Below, in pieces: positions 22,318-31,488 of a stretch of DNA of 64,000 bases (the stretch's first letter is position 1; the number at the start of each line of letters is the position of its first letter). Source of the stretch: Sinohyriopsis cumingii (Eukaryota; Mollusca; Bivalvia; Unionida; Unionidae); assembly GCA_028554795.2 (NCBI GenBank), contig CM068831.1, forward strand, positions 37,631,144 to 37,695,143, written 5' to 3'. The notes under the pieces are model-generated. The model did no database searches. It was not told where the DNA came from and saw nothing but the letters and a program-made list of their open reading frames with translations. The translations under genes and the position numbers were made by a program.

Positions 22318-23624
22318 AACAGAGTGATCACTAACTCCTCCTCTTGTAGATCAGTTAGGTTATTTGACTGATCGGTAAGTTTAAAATTAATTCTTGTTAA
22401 AAACCGATTATGGCATCGCATATAGACCGGATTAATCGGACTTTCAACGATTAAAAATCCCGGAGGGGCCGTTGGTGAAAATGAATAAAGGATATACCCC
22501 TGTTGAGCCTGATTTGATTGCTTGGTATCCACCTGGTAACTCCCTTCGATAACATCACACACTAGATTGATTGCTATCACAGACGTAATATTTACGTTGT
22601 ATGGAGCAATATGCCTACCATCCTCTCCGTTATCGTGTCTGAGGATAGTTGATGGGGCGAAAAAATCATTAAGAGATTTTCTTAGTTCTGGTGCGTTGTA
22701 TCCTGGAAACTTGAAATCGGGTAAATTGGCATCTGTGATATTATACTCGGTTAGGAATTTTTGTTTATTATCATCGCTGTTAGCAGATATTGTTTTAACG
22801 ATTCGCTCATTGATATATTCCATGTCTGATATAAGTTGATTTAACACCTCAACGTGTTTTCGTGCTTTTGTTTTCCGTAGCTGTTCTAGTTGTAATTGGT
22901 AATTACGATTAATCTCGATAAAAACATCAGTGATATCCTTTAAACTAACTGTGACCACGGCGGATGGTTCAGGAGTTTCCTTATACGGAAAATACCATTG
23001 CATGGTATTCCTGTTTTGAAATATAAACCTACTGGGTAATAACGTGCTTTTTATAATAGACAAATCATCTCGATACCGGGGGGTAATCTCATGATACGAT
23101 TGCGCATTCGTGTGTAGGTCCGCGGCGATTCCATGAGGTGGATTCTTAGGCCATCCTAGTATGGTTCTTATTGAACTGTTATAAATATCAACCATATACC
23201 CCGGTGTGCTTATTTCAATCGTCGACGATAACGTCGGTTCATGAACCGTAATAGCGATTTTTGATTCTTTTCCTGTGATCGATTTTATCCTGCGTTGAAA
23301 TTCTTTATTGATTTGTTCTATTTGGTATGACCCAGTTGGTATTGTAACCTCCTTCCAGTCTGGGGTTCCATCGGGTTTATTTGTCCATGCAAAAGCCAGC
23401 GAGTTATTAGGTTGTTGTCCGTTAAATGCGTCCGCTCGGATATTAGGCCAACTGTGATATACTCGCAATTTTGCCAGTGCTATTTCCTTTACTGGAACCG
23501 GTGATGGGAAGTTCACACTGAATTCGGGTTTCGTTGACGTTATCGATATCATACTTGTTTGTACCGGAGTGGTGTTCTCCGCGATCCGTTGAAGTAATTG
23601 AAACCCTTCGGGGTTCAGCGACAT
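22302..23624 (-). CDS. Penton (minor capsid) protein, inner element
   Basis: This 440-residue frame looks whole. Features shared with Polinton-type pentons are the IPTGSYQIEQINKEF segment (about 95-110), an SSIRTILGWP segment (about 150) and a C-terminal beta-rich part with CDVIEGSYQ, PGFLIVESP and a final LVITLFVRSL. In related viruses this single jelly-roll protein occupies the capsid vertices. Compared with the outer element's 293-residue penton it has an extra Lys/Glu-rich middle (about 225-310). The upstream motif near 23645-23660 is a weak version of the shared structural-gene motif. Confidence 0.65.
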   Translation of the reverse strand: MSLNPEGFQLLQRIAENTTPVQTSMISITSTKPEFSVNFPSPVPVKEIALAKLRVYHSWPNIRADAFNGQQPNNSLAFAWTNKPDGTPDWKEVTIPTGSYQIEQINKEFQRRIKSITGKESKIAITVHEPTLSSTIEISTPGYMVDIYNSSIRTILGWPKNPPHGIAADLHTNAQSYHEITPRYRDDLSIIKSTLLPSRFIFQNRNTMQWYFPYKETPEPSAVVTVSLKDITDVFIEINRNYQLQLEQLRKTKARKHVEVLNQLISDMEYINERIVKTISANSDDNKQKFLTEYNITDANLPDFKFPGYNAPELRKSLNDFFAPSTILRHDNGEDGRHIAPYNVNITSVIAINLVCDVIEGSYQVDTKQSNQAQQGYILYSFSPTAPPGFLIVESPINPVYMRCHNRFLTRINFKLTDQSNNLTDLQEEELVITLFVRSL

Positions 23625-23655
23625 TATTATTATTCGCTGTTTTTAGTGTTTAATT

Positions 23656-24228
23656 TCAACACCGAATATTAACAACTTGCTTGTTTTCAGGAGAATGTTT
23701 TGAGCCCATTGAAGTGGTTTCAGCGACGTGGTTTCCGGCTTCCAGTTGAAAATTTTCGATTTTTGACATCGCGGAGCCATACAACTGGACCATCGTGGAG
23801 AATTCAACATCGGATATGAACGAATTATCAATCGACAACGAGATCAACCCGGATAATTTCGAGTACGCGTCGGATACTATTTGATGTTTTACTGTATACT
23901 CGTTGAGTTTTTTCTGAGAACACGATGATATCTTTCTAGTGATTGCGTTGGCGACTCCAGCGATTGTTGTCGCCGCGGAGATAGCGATTGGAACAGCGAT
24001 CGGGGCTATCATGGTCACCGTGGATAAAATGACACCGGTACCAGCTACTATACCGGACACCGAGTACACGGCCACGTCGATGGCGGTCATTTTACGACGG
24101 TATTTTTTTATTTTTGCGCGGTATTGTTCGGAAAGCGTTTTCAAGTTCGCGGAGAATTCTTTTACGGTATCAAATCGATATTGATGTGACGTCGGTGATA
24201 CCTCTGATTCAATTGCCTTGGTGGTCAT
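23656..24228 (-). CDS. Two-helix membrane protein, inner element
   Basis: The 190-residue protein has an N-terminal basic helix (KIKKYRRKMTAIDV), two adjacent hydrophobic segments (about 52-90, Ala/Val/Ile-rich with GIVAG), and a helical C-terminal half. Proteins with this layout recur in invertebrate Polinton-like elements; the function is unknown, and membrane or capsid association is a guess from composition. It looks whole and lies in the structural cluster, preceded by a strong TAATTGAAAACAC motif. Confidence 0.6.
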   Translation of the reverse strand: MTTKAIESEVSPTSHQYRFDTVKEFSANLKTLSEQYRAKIKKYRRKMTAIDVAVYSVSGIVAGTGVILSTVTMIAPIAVPIAISAATTIAGVANAITRKISSCSQKKLNEYTVKHQIVSDAYSKLSGLISLSIDNSFISDVEFSTMVQLYGSAMSKIENFQLEAGNHVAETTSMGSKHSPENKQVVNIRC

Positions 24229-24249
24229 TTTTATTTTAAGAGAGTTAGT

Positions 24250-24259
24250 GTTTTCAATT
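24250..24259 (-). promoter_or_regulatory. Structural-gene motif before 24228
   Basis: Minus strand TAATTGAAAACAC, then AT-rich TTAAAATAAAA up to the ATG. The core is 22-31 bases upstream of the start. Confidence 0.6.
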
Positions 24260-24265
24260 ACTTAC

Positions 24266-26138
24266 TTAAATTATCACCACGAATTCCACATACCATGTAA
24301 TGTTTGTCCTAAATAGACCGCTATCAACGGCTCTAATTATAAACCGTTCGGTTGCATCCTTGTCAACGATTGTTGATATTGTATTGTTAAACCCGGATGA
24401 ACTCGACGATGATATATTAAACTGCATCGCTGAAATCAATGTCAATCGATAAATGCCCTTAACATTGTGGTGATATTTACTATATTATGCGTAGGAGTCC
24501 AATCGAATGATCCGTGTTGAACCGTGTATACGCTATTGCCGATGCTCCCATGAGGTGTTTTCATTTTTTCGAGTTGCTCTGTCATTCTAGGTAGTCTGTC
24601 TTTAATCTCTGTAATATCAGTTTTGACAGCTTTTATTCCCCGTTCATGCACGTCTATATTAGTCCTGATCGCTGTAATATTATTGTCGACTGCTTTTAAT
24701 TCCCCTCCATACGCGTCTATACTTTTTTGTTCGCTGCAACATCAGTTTTGATCGTTCCTATTTCCCGTCCATTTGCGTCTATACTTTTTTTGTTCGCTGC
24801 AACATCAGTTTTGATCGTTCCTATTTCCCCTCCATGCACGTCTATACTAGTTCTGATCGCTGTAATATCAGTTTTGATCGTTCCTATTTCCCCTCCATGC
24901 ACGTCTATACTAGTTCTGATCGCTGTAATATCAGTTTTGATCGTTCCTATTTCCCCTCCATGCACGTCTATACTAGTTCTGATCGCTGTAATATCAGTTT
25001 TGATTGTTTCTATTCTCCATCCATGCGCGTCTATATTATTCTTGTTCGCTACAATATCAGTTTTGATCGTTCCTATTCTCCGTTCATGCACGTCTATACT
25101 AGTTCTGATCGCTGTAATATCAGTTTTGATTGTTTTTATTTCCCCTCCATACGCGTCTATACTTTTTTTGTTCGCTGCAACATCAGTTTTGATTGTTTTT
25201 ATTTCCCCTCCATACGCGCCTACATTATTCTTGTTCGCTGCAACATCAGTTTTGATTGTTTTTATTTCCCCCCTATACGCGTCTACATTTTTTTTTGTTC
25301 GCTTCAACATCAGTTTTGATTGTTTTTATTTCCTGTCCATTCGCGTCTATACTTTTTTGTTCGCTTCAACATCAGTTTTGATTGTTTTTATTTCCCCCCC
25401 ATACGCGTCTATACTTTTTTTGTTCGCTGCAACATCAGTTTTGATTGTTCCTATTTCCTGTGTATGCCCGTCTACAATTTTTTTGTTCGCTTCAACATCA
25501 GTTTTGATTGTTTTTATTTCCTGTCCATACGCAGTGATATCATTTATAGTTGTTGTAATCTCATCCAGCTTGGTATTTTTTTTACCAAAAAATTTATCGA
25601 AGTTGTCATCGATCCTGTTAACATTTTTTCGTAACGTGTAAAATTGGCCCGACAGCGTTGTAAACTCCGAAATAGTATTTTTTATTGTTGTAATATTCGG
25701 TTCGGTTACCGTCGGGGTCCCAAAAAAACTAGCGGTAGTGAGTTGTATATCGGTGACAGATTTTTTCACCTCGGTGACAGATTTATTCACCTGCGCGTCA
25801 AGTTCGGTCACCGATCTATCCAACCTTATAAAACCGTCTTGGATTAATGTTATCGTCGATAGATGTTCACCCGGTTTGAGTCGTCCGTCGCCGGTATACA
25901 GCGCGATAGCGTTCTCGGCGGCGTCACGCTGTCGTGTTAAAACGTCATCCAGCGACACATTACTGGATTTCAATTTACCCTGGCGGTCTTGAAATACAAC
26001 TATTTCACCTGGGTCAACACTGGTTAGGTTTAACGTATCGGCGATTTCATCCTCGATTAGTTTTTTTATGTCATCGGTGGCGGGCGTTTCCGTGGATTTT
26101 TTCAGCGCCGAAATAGGTCGTCCCCAAATATCAATCAT
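24266..26138 (-). pseudogene. Coiled-coil fibre protein, inner element
   Basis: An N-terminal domain of about 180 residues starts MIDIWGRPIS. A long shaft of 21-residue repeats (IKTDVAANKKSIDAYGGE type, three heptads per unit, about 14-15 units over 24610-25530) follows, and a C-terminal Ser/Asn-rich head region ends near 24266. Repeated heptads of this length suggest a trimeric spike or fibre, like phage tail fibres or adenovirus and reovirus attachment proteins; receptor binding by the head is inference. The 63-bp DNA repeats make length change easy. It is broken, with about three breaks. Confidence 0.7.
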
Positions 26139-26157
26139 CGTTATTGTAAAAAAAACG

Positions 26158-26171
26158 GTGTTTTTAATTAA
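26158..26171 (-). promoter_or_regulatory. Structural-gene motif before the fibre gene
   Basis: Minus strand TAATTAAAAACACC followed by a T-rich stretch and ACAATAACG before the ATG at 26138. It is a variant of the motif at 24250. Confidence 0.5.
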
Positions 26172-26735
26172 CCCGCCGGGCCTCTACGACCCCACTAGTG
26201 TATTTGTTTACAACCACATGAGGTGGTTTCCGCGATGATGAAATCGCCGCGAGTACGTTCAATACCTCACGGCCACATATCGGTGGGTCACTTAATTGCT
26301 GTGTTGGCAGCGTGGAATAAAAAACCGGGGCTGAACACGCCCGGATATACCGCATGAACTCGTTCGGCGGGGCCAACCCTTATGAATCAAAATAGACGAT
26401 CGCACGCGATCAATCGCGTACGCAACCCAATGAGTTCCCGCTCCGGAGGACCCATCGAGGTTAATTATGCCGGTTTCAATATTCCTTGGTGCCGCCGGTA
26501 ATTGATCCCTCATAAAAACACCCCTGAAGTTTTTAATCGCTAATGCGTCGGCGGCGTCTATTAAATCAAAATTAGACATAGGAGTCATTGACTCTTGCGT
26601 TAATAAACGGTTCCCGGTAGTCTTAGACCCTTTCCCGAGTATCATGAATACGGGGTTCCCGGTAGTCTTAGACCCTTTCCGGCCACGGATAGTTTTTTTT
26701 TTATAGCCTTTCCCGGTTGCCTTCTTCAATGCCAT
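26164..26735 (-). pseudogene. Adenain-like cysteine protease, inner element
   Basis: A basic N-terminus (KKATGKGYKKK) is followed by FRGVFMRDQLP, a GTHWVAY segment with the catalytic His, and later a CGREVLNVL segment with the catalytic Cys. This is the Ulp1/adenovirus-protease fold used by Polintons and adenoviruses to mature capsid proteins. It overlaps the start of the upstream small hydrophobic gene, so it is likely expressed from the same transcript. It is broken, with about one or two breaks. Confidence 0.75.
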
Positions 26736-27076
26736 CCCGCCGCGGTACCAACGGCTCCTAACGCCGCCGCCTTAGCCACTGCTGGTTCGGCCGCGGCAAT
26801 CAACGCTGCAATCGCAGCTAACAGCGGAAATATGCCACCGGTCTTTTCCATGTTTTTAATCGCTGCGGCCGAGAAATCTATTTGAATACCCTTTTTATTC
26901 TTCATCGCATCATTGAAATGTTTTATTTGACGCGCCGTCAACGATATCTTATGATTACCACCTGCCATCTGTGACGGCTTCAGCGTTATTGTGGTTCCGC
27001 ATTGTTTAGCCGACTTTGATCGTAATTTCGTGACTTGACCATCAGTCAACTCTACACTGACAACACTATACGACAT
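26726..27076 (-). CDS. Small hydrophobic capsid-associated protein, inner element
   Basis: The 116-residue frame looks whole. VELTDGQVTKL, LTARQIKHFNDAM and GGIFPLLAAIAALIAA are features I have seen in small proteins encoded beside capsid genes of Polinton-like elements. An amphipathic front and an Ala-rich C-terminal membrane-like helix suggest membrane activity, as for adenovirus pVI, but that is inference. It lies between major capsid and protease and has the shared motif upstream (27097-27106). Confidence 0.55.
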   Translation of the reverse strand: MSYSVVSVELTDGQVTKLRSKSAKQCGTTITLKPSQMAGGNHKISLTARQIKHFNDAMKNKKGIQIDFSAAAIKNMEKTGGIFPLLAAIAALIAAAEPAVAKAAALGAVGTAAGWH

Positions 27077-27096
27077 TTTATTGTAAACGCGTTTGT

Positions 27097-27106
27097 GTTT
27101 TCAATT
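27097..27106 (-). promoter_or_regulatory. Structural-gene motif before 27076
   Basis: Minus strand GTAATTGAAAACACA, then CGTTTACAATAAA to the ATG. The TAA in the motif is also the stop codon of the major capsid gene upstream, an extreme economy. Confidence 0.65.
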
Positions 27107-28511
27107 ACATGTTTTCCACTGGCGCATCAACGATTCTCATTCGTCCACCAACACCTTCTAGCAGCATTGATTTATCGCTGAGAATGACAGCAACCGCTCT
27201 ATAATCGGCACCACCCGGGGCTATACGAGCTCGGAAGTGTATATCAACGACGGATTGTCTCGTTAAATCAAGATGTTCCAACGAAAAATAATAAATCGGA
27301 TACAGTTTTTTAAAATCAAGTTGTGATATTTGCAAACCAGTGTCGACGTTTTGATCACGACCCATGTATGACAGCAATCGATGATACACACGTGCGATAT
27401 GGTTGTCGCCGTAATTAAGCTGTATATCCTCGGATGGTTCCTGTTGTCCGTTTATTCTCAGCGAAACATCCCTGACTCCTAATTGATCAAATATCATATG
27501 GCTGCGTTCTTGATTACCCAATCGTTCCCTATTCTGTAGCGCTATGAATATATGACGCGGGGCTGAAACACCCTGTTTTGATGCCAAGTGCCATGTAAAT
27601 GTATCAGCGACATTATCCTCTTTAGCATCAGTTGTTACCGCTAGCCAACTCAACAACGATTTCCCTCCCTGTTCCATAAATGATAACAATCGTGCTTCCG
27701 TGGTAACTGATGGAGTCAACACCGGCATCCACAATGCTATTTTAGTTAAAACGACTTTACCGTTATCGACGCCAGCAGCACGCCATATTGCATCGTTATC
27801 ATCGCCCTTTCGCGCTAGCACAATTGTATGCTTAGCCCCATAGATAACTTTTCTGACATTTCTGCAAAATCCGAATATGTGATGGAGTGGAATCGCGCAT
27901 GAAAACTGTCGGCGTTGTCCTTGCAACATCCCTACTCGTGTTGCGAATCCCATATTGTGATTATCGTTAATACTTTTTATAATATTGAAATCAGCGCCTG
28001 GTCTTGCCCTGCGGTCTGGGTTAGCTGAAGTATCTTGTGGTGTCAGCACGTTAATGTACTGAAGATGATCAGCGTTATTAGTGGTGTCCTTTGCGAACAT
28101 CATAGATGGGCCCGCCGATCTTGTATAATCATCCGAGTATCTCGCTAACCCAATTATCGTTGTTGCAACATCAACCTCGCGTTCTATTGATTCAATTTCT
28201 CGCCCGTCAATAAGATATCTGGCACTCTCAAATAACGCCATGATACCGTTGTTAACAAAGCCAACTCGAACACGAGGGTCATTTGCGTATGGTGTATTAG
28301 CGGCAACATTTGTCACGAGTTCTCCCTCAATTTCGATAAACGCTTCACACGGCAGAAAGTATTTACTGGTATCTTGGACTTGAAGTTCAATTCGCGATCG
28401 TAGGTCGGCTTGTGGTGGTTGATAGGAATAAAATTGATAATCACGGACAGAATCATCCCTGCGCACTGGGGCATCCATATCAAACGCGGGGTCAGCGGTT
28501 CGTGCAAACAT
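27105..28511 (-). CDS. Major capsid protein, inner element
   Basis: The 468-residue frame looks whole, with the layout of a double jelly-roll hexon: FARTADPAFD at the start, an IEIEGELV strand near 62, LFESARYLIDGREIE near 95, PLHHIFGFCRNVRKVIYGAKH near 213, LWMPVLTPSV near 262, and a long second barrel. It resembles capsid proteins of Polinton-like elements in several invertebrates and is only distantly like the outer element's hexon. It would form the capsid shell together with penton 22302-23624. Confidence 0.75.
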   Translation of the reverse strand: MFARTADPAFDMDAPVRRDDSVRDYQFYSYQPPQADLRSRIELQVQDTSKYFLPCEAFIEIEGELVTNVAANTPYANDPRVRVGFVNNGIMALFESARYLIDGREIESIEREVDVATTIIGLARYSDDYTRSAGPSMMFAKDTTNNADHLQYINVLTPQDTSANPDRRARPGADFNIIKSINDNHNMGFATRVGMLQGQRRQFSCAIPLHHIFGFCRNVRKVIYGAKHTIVLARKGDDNDAIWRAAGVDNGKVVLTKIALWMPVLTPSVTTEARLLSFMEQGGKSLLSWLAVTTDAKEDNVADTFTWHLASKQGVSAPRHIFIALQNRERLGNQERSHMIFDQLGVRDVSLRINGQQEPSEDIQLNYGDNHIARVYHRLLSYMGRDQNVDTGLQISQLDFKKLYPIYYFSLEHLDLTRQSVVDIHFRARIAPGGADYRAVAVILSDKSMLLEGVGGRMRIVDAPVENM

Positions 28512-28533
28512 TTTTATTATTATTTATGTTGAT

Positions 28534-28543
28534 GTTTTCAATT
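28534..28543 (-). promoter_or_regulatory. Structural-gene motif before the major capsid gene
   Basis: Minus strand CAATTGAAAACATC, then ATAAATAATAATAAAA to the ATG at 28511. The core lies 23-32 bases upstream. Confidence 0.65.
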
Positions 28544-28551
28544 GAAATCCA

Positions 28552-29025
28552 TCAACGTCGCTTTCGTCGTAAATTCTTTGAATTCTGTTTAAGACCACTT
28601 CCCGCTATCGCGTTCATGAGCGCGTTGGTTGTTGCATCGGTGGATGACTGAGCCGCCAACGACTCTAATTTTTCTTCCACGGCGTTATTTATTACTTTAC
28701 TGACATTTGCAGGCATCACTGTCGTTGATGGCATCACCGGTGGTTTCTGTTTTCTTTTTCTCACCAACGACATTAGTTTGTCCTTTGCTGCAGAAAACGC
28801 CTTTCCGGCAACATCTCCAATAGCACTAATACCCCTATCACGAATAACATCAATAGCCTTCATTCCTAATTGTTTGGCTAACGGCGCCACTTTTGGAGCC
28901 ATTCTTGTAAATAACCCCGCAATGGTGCTACCGAGACCATCTCCATAGTACGCGCGGTAAACAGGCAATCGCGAGTTTACCACGTAGACGAGTACTGGTT
29001 TATCATGGTTGTAGTGTATGATCAT
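28552..29025 (-). CDS. pVI/pX-like minor virion protein, inner element
   Basis: 157 residues from ATG 29025, chosen because the shared motif lies 19-29 bases ahead. After a short basic N-terminus comes LPVYRAYYGDGLGS, then an Ala/Leu amphipathic helix and a basic patch (VRKRKQK, about 100). The PVYR-x-GxGLG plus FxRxAPxxxP pattern also opens the outer element's protein at 47035, so the two are homologous. In adenovirus-like systems such proteins line the capsid interior or disrupt membranes. The frame looks whole. Confidence 0.6.
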   Translation of the reverse strand: MIIHYNHDKPVLVYVVNSRLPVYRAYYGDGLGSTIAGLFTRMAPKVAPLAKQLGMKAIDVIRDRGISAIGDVAGKAFSAAKDKLMSLVRKRKQKPPVMPSTTVMPANVSKVINNAVEEKLESLAAQSSTDATTNALMNAIAGSGLKQNSKNLRRKRR

Positions 29026-29043
29026 CTTTATTATAAAAACACC

Positions 29044-29054
29044 AGTTTTCCAAT
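29044..29054 (-). promoter_or_regulatory. Structural-gene motif before 29025
   Basis: Minus strand TAATTGGAAAACTGG, then TTTTTATAATAAAG to the ATG; one base longer in its core than the other copies. Confidence 0.55.
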
Positions 29055-30052
29055 TAATCATCCACGAGCTCGTCTATGAGCGTTCGATATGCATTAATGT
29101 CCATGATACCGCCTGCAAATAAACGCCTGCAAATATCAGCGGCCTCATTGATTATTTCCGGAGAGTTATTTCCGGCTCGTTTTCCTCCGATTAGTACTTC
29201 CAGCCGTGATATATCACTGAGAACACTACCAGGACAAGCGTTTTCAACTAGACCACTACCACTTGGATACCCCTCTCCGCTTGTTTTTTTAGAACCAGCT
29301 TTTTTTTGACGTTTTTCTTGGACTTCTCCTTTTCGCTGTTCTTGCTATTGTAGTATTTCTTGTTGTTGTTGTATATCATAATCATCAATTCCTTTTTTAA
29401 ATTCTTTATATCCCAATTCTTTTGTATCCAAGCGATCAATCCCTTTATTTGTTTTATACAACCAATTAACCCAGTCATCTCGTTTTATATTACTGTTTTT
29501 ATACTCGTCTTTTAAAAGACCTTTTCTTGAATGATAGCTTTGAGCGGCAAAATTACCAAAAATCCTATAATCGTTGGATTTCAGTAATTGAAATTGTTTT
29601 ATTTGTGTTATAGCCATTTCAGTGAGTTTATCTATAAAGGAAACCCCTCTTTGAGTGGAAATTTTTTGAAGTTCACCAACATCACCCTGTTCAACAACGG
29701 GTTCAGAATCATCAATATCAGCTAATCGTTCATACTCTCGTTGGGTTTTTATATCACTGGAAAGTTGTTTTATCCGTTGCTGTGTTTGTTCTGTCTCTGC
29801 TGCTATCTTTTCAAGTACAGGAAGAAGAGGCGCCTTTTTCTTTCTTTCTTCGTCGGGAATATCCCCGTATATCGCTGTTTTCACATCCTTGGTTGCACTC
29901 GTTATCGAAGCAAAGAGTTGTTCACTTCCAACAGTTTGTAGTTGCTGCCGCGTTTGAAGTTGTTCTCGGACCCTGTCTCGTAACGGTATGAACTTTTTAA
30001 GCGCCGCTAGCCGCTCTCTGGCTAGCCGAGTAGTAAGTGATTCGCCTACCAT
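29055..30052 (-). pseudogene. Coiled-coil structural protein, inner element
   Basis: The N-terminal 130 residues are a charged helix (RLARERLAALKKF, then a QLQTRQQLQ segment), followed by a region with FIDKLTEMAITQIKQF and YKTNKGIDRLD. The last part of the span encodes an Asn/Asp-rich segment in another frame. I recognise the style from large structural genes next to pX-like proteins in such elements, but no function. It is broken, with about one break. It lacks the TTGAAAAC motif. Confidence 0.5.
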
Positions 30053-30114
30053 TATTGCAATTGCTCCGCAATTTCTAATTTCCCGCCGAGTGTGGCAGGG
30101 GAATATGTATACAT

Positions 30115-30483
30115 TTAATGTGCCATCGGGGGCTCCACGGGGGTTTCGTCTATAATCCTTCTAATGTTTTTGATCTTACTAGAAATCTCCCGGCGTCGTT
30201 CATAAGCACGTCCAAGTTTTTTTCGTATTATTTCAACGGCAGTAAATAGTCCAATGAATGCATTTACGTCATTGTGGTACAGGTTCTCATTAATCGTATG
30301 TTGTAATCGTTTTATAAAAAAGTACTCGCGGGCCAGGGTAAAACGCCCCCGTTTCGATTGTTCGTTAATAATCTCATAATCGGATAATATTTTTTCGCTG
30401 TTGAGACCATCAGATAATTCAATTCCTTGATTTTTTAATTTTGAAATCTCGGTTAATATATTATTGATGTCTTCGATATTCAT
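30115..30483 (-). CDS. Small helical protein, unknown, inner element
   Basis: 122 residues from MNIEDINNIL, a start preferred because the longer frame begins with an unconserved FYKN. It is predicted all-helical, Ile/Lys-rich, with a C-terminal basic helix (RRREISSKIKNIRR). No family is recognised. A TTTTATAAGAA-like word lies directly upstream. The frame looks whole. Confidence 0.5.
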   Translation of the reverse strand: MNIEDINNILTEISKLKNQGIELSDGLNSEKILSDYEIINEQSKRGRFTLAREYFFIKRLQHTINENLYHNDVNAFIGLFTAVEIIRKKLGRAYERRREISSKIKNIRRIIDETPVEPPMAH

Positions 30484-30498
30484 ATTCTTATAAAACAT

Positions 30499-30596
30499 CC
30501 TATTTTTAAATAAAAAAAAATTATTTTACAAAATGACCCCCGCGCAGTGTGTTATTTAGTATGAAGTATTACAGACAATTCGTCATGGTGACCTTG
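30499..30596. other. Short intergenic gap
   Basis: AT-rich with two A runs. It separates the leftward structural and early genes from the HNH endonuclease gene. Confidence 0.4.
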
Positions 30597-31100
30597 TCAC
30601 TCGCTGATATTTGTGTACGAAAATCGAATTCTGTGTCCGGTCCTTTTTGAGATCGCTGTTTGATATACTCGTTCTGCAACAAATCGTACCGAGGCTCTAC
30701 AAATGTCGAAATATTTTCCTGCCTCATTCATCGACTGAAATATTTTTTCCTCGTGCGTTGATGTATTAAACGATTTGACACCCTTTGCTTGCTTTGAGCA
30801 CTTACCAGTTTGGCCTTTTTTAATATTTTCGCTTTGAGAAATAGCTTGCAAATTACACAGTCTGTTATCTCGATAATTAGAATTAATGTGATCAATAACG
30901 AGACCATCCTTGATCAATCCGTGGAAGCATTCATAGATAATTCTGTGACAGAGATGGTTTTTCCCTCCAGCATTAAATATCAAATACCCCTGATTATTTT
31001 TCCATCCAACTGGTTTTTTTAGTCTACAATTTCTAACAACACCGTCGCGAGATGCCTCGTAATTAATGAGCACAGGATGCGGCTGAAATTCTTGGTTCAT
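30597..31100 (-). CDS. HNH homing-type endonuclease, inner element
   Basis: The 167-residue frame looks whole. The N-terminal NUMOD4-like segment (YEASRDGVVRN) is followed by an HNH core with LCHRIIYECFHG (about 50-61) and VIDHINSNYRDNRLCNLQ (about 69-86), and then a C-terminal helix-turn-helix of NUMOD1 type (SMNEAGKYFDICRASV). This order is that of free-standing phage and intron homing nucleases, which cut DNA lacking their own gene. Here it is a compact free-standing gene between the zinc-ribbon gene and the structural block, so it may spread within related elements or aid integration. Confidence 0.85.
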   Translation of the reverse strand: MNQEFQPHPVLINYEASRDGVVRNCRLKKPVGWKNNQGYLIFNAGGKNHLCHRIIYECFHGLIKDGLVIDHINSNYRDNRLCNLQAISQSENIKKGQTGKCSKQAKGVKSFNTSTHEEKIFQSMNEAGKYFDICRASVRFVAERVYQTAISKRTGHRIRFSYTNISE

Positions 31101-31113
31101 TTGTATAATAATA

Positions 31114-31449
31114 CTACTTGTCTAATTCATTATTTGGTTTAATTATAAACCTTTCAATGTAGTCTTGAGGAGTTTTGATGATTTTGTCCTTGACGGAGTC
31201 AGCGGTGGGGTCAATGACGGCGTTTTTTATTCGTTTATCGTAATAACGCTTTAACTCTCTGTATCGCTTTCCGCCACAATTGATACACAACTGCGATTTT
31301 CCTCTTACACCAACGTGGCAAACCAAGCACGGGAGGGGGCCAAGAGAACCATTACGAACGCTTTGTAAATGATACCCGCAGAATTCACCTCTACATGATT
31401 TATTGCACGGGGTTGTCGACCCAATCATCAACCATTTGCAGTGATTCAT
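31114..31449 (-). CDS. Zn-ribbon protein, inner element
   Basis: 111 residues from MNHCKWLMIG. It has a Cys-rich core: PCNKSCRGEFCGYH, then PCLVCHVGVRGKSQLCINCGG, giving at least two CxxC pairs for zinc. A basic helix follows. The type is common beside this polymerase in related elements. A transcription-factor role is possible but not shown. It is divergent from the polymerase gene with about 40 bases between starts. The frame looks whole. Confidence 0.6.
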   Translation of the reverse strand: MNHCKWLMIGSTTPCNKSCRGEFCGYHLQSVRNGSLGPLPCLVCHVGVRGKSQLCINCGGKRYRELKRYYDKRIKNAVIDPTADSVKDKIIKTPQDYIERFIIKPNNELDK

Positions 31450-31488
31450 TATACTATATTCTTTCATTTAAATACTTGTTTTAATTAT
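31450..31488. promoter_or_regulatory. Divergent promoter of zinc-ribbon and polymerase genes
   Basis: Only 39 bases separate the two start codons. TATAGTATA (minus) and TTTTAATTATATGG (plus) are AT-rich words at each ATG. Neither has the TTGAAAAC motif. Confidence 0.4.

Noticed and set aside
24834-25530. CRISPR-like array
   Set aside because: The 63-bp units are contiguous and coding, with no spacer/repeat alternation.
24727-25641. Plus-strand ORF of 304 residues
   Set aside because: It is the antisense reading of the 63-bp fibre repeats, whose minus-strand reading gives clean heptads.
23625-29054. Mimivirus/virophage early promoter AAAATTGA
   Set aside because: The inner element's motif is (T)AATTGAAAAC; it shares letters but not order, and it marks structural genes, not early ones.
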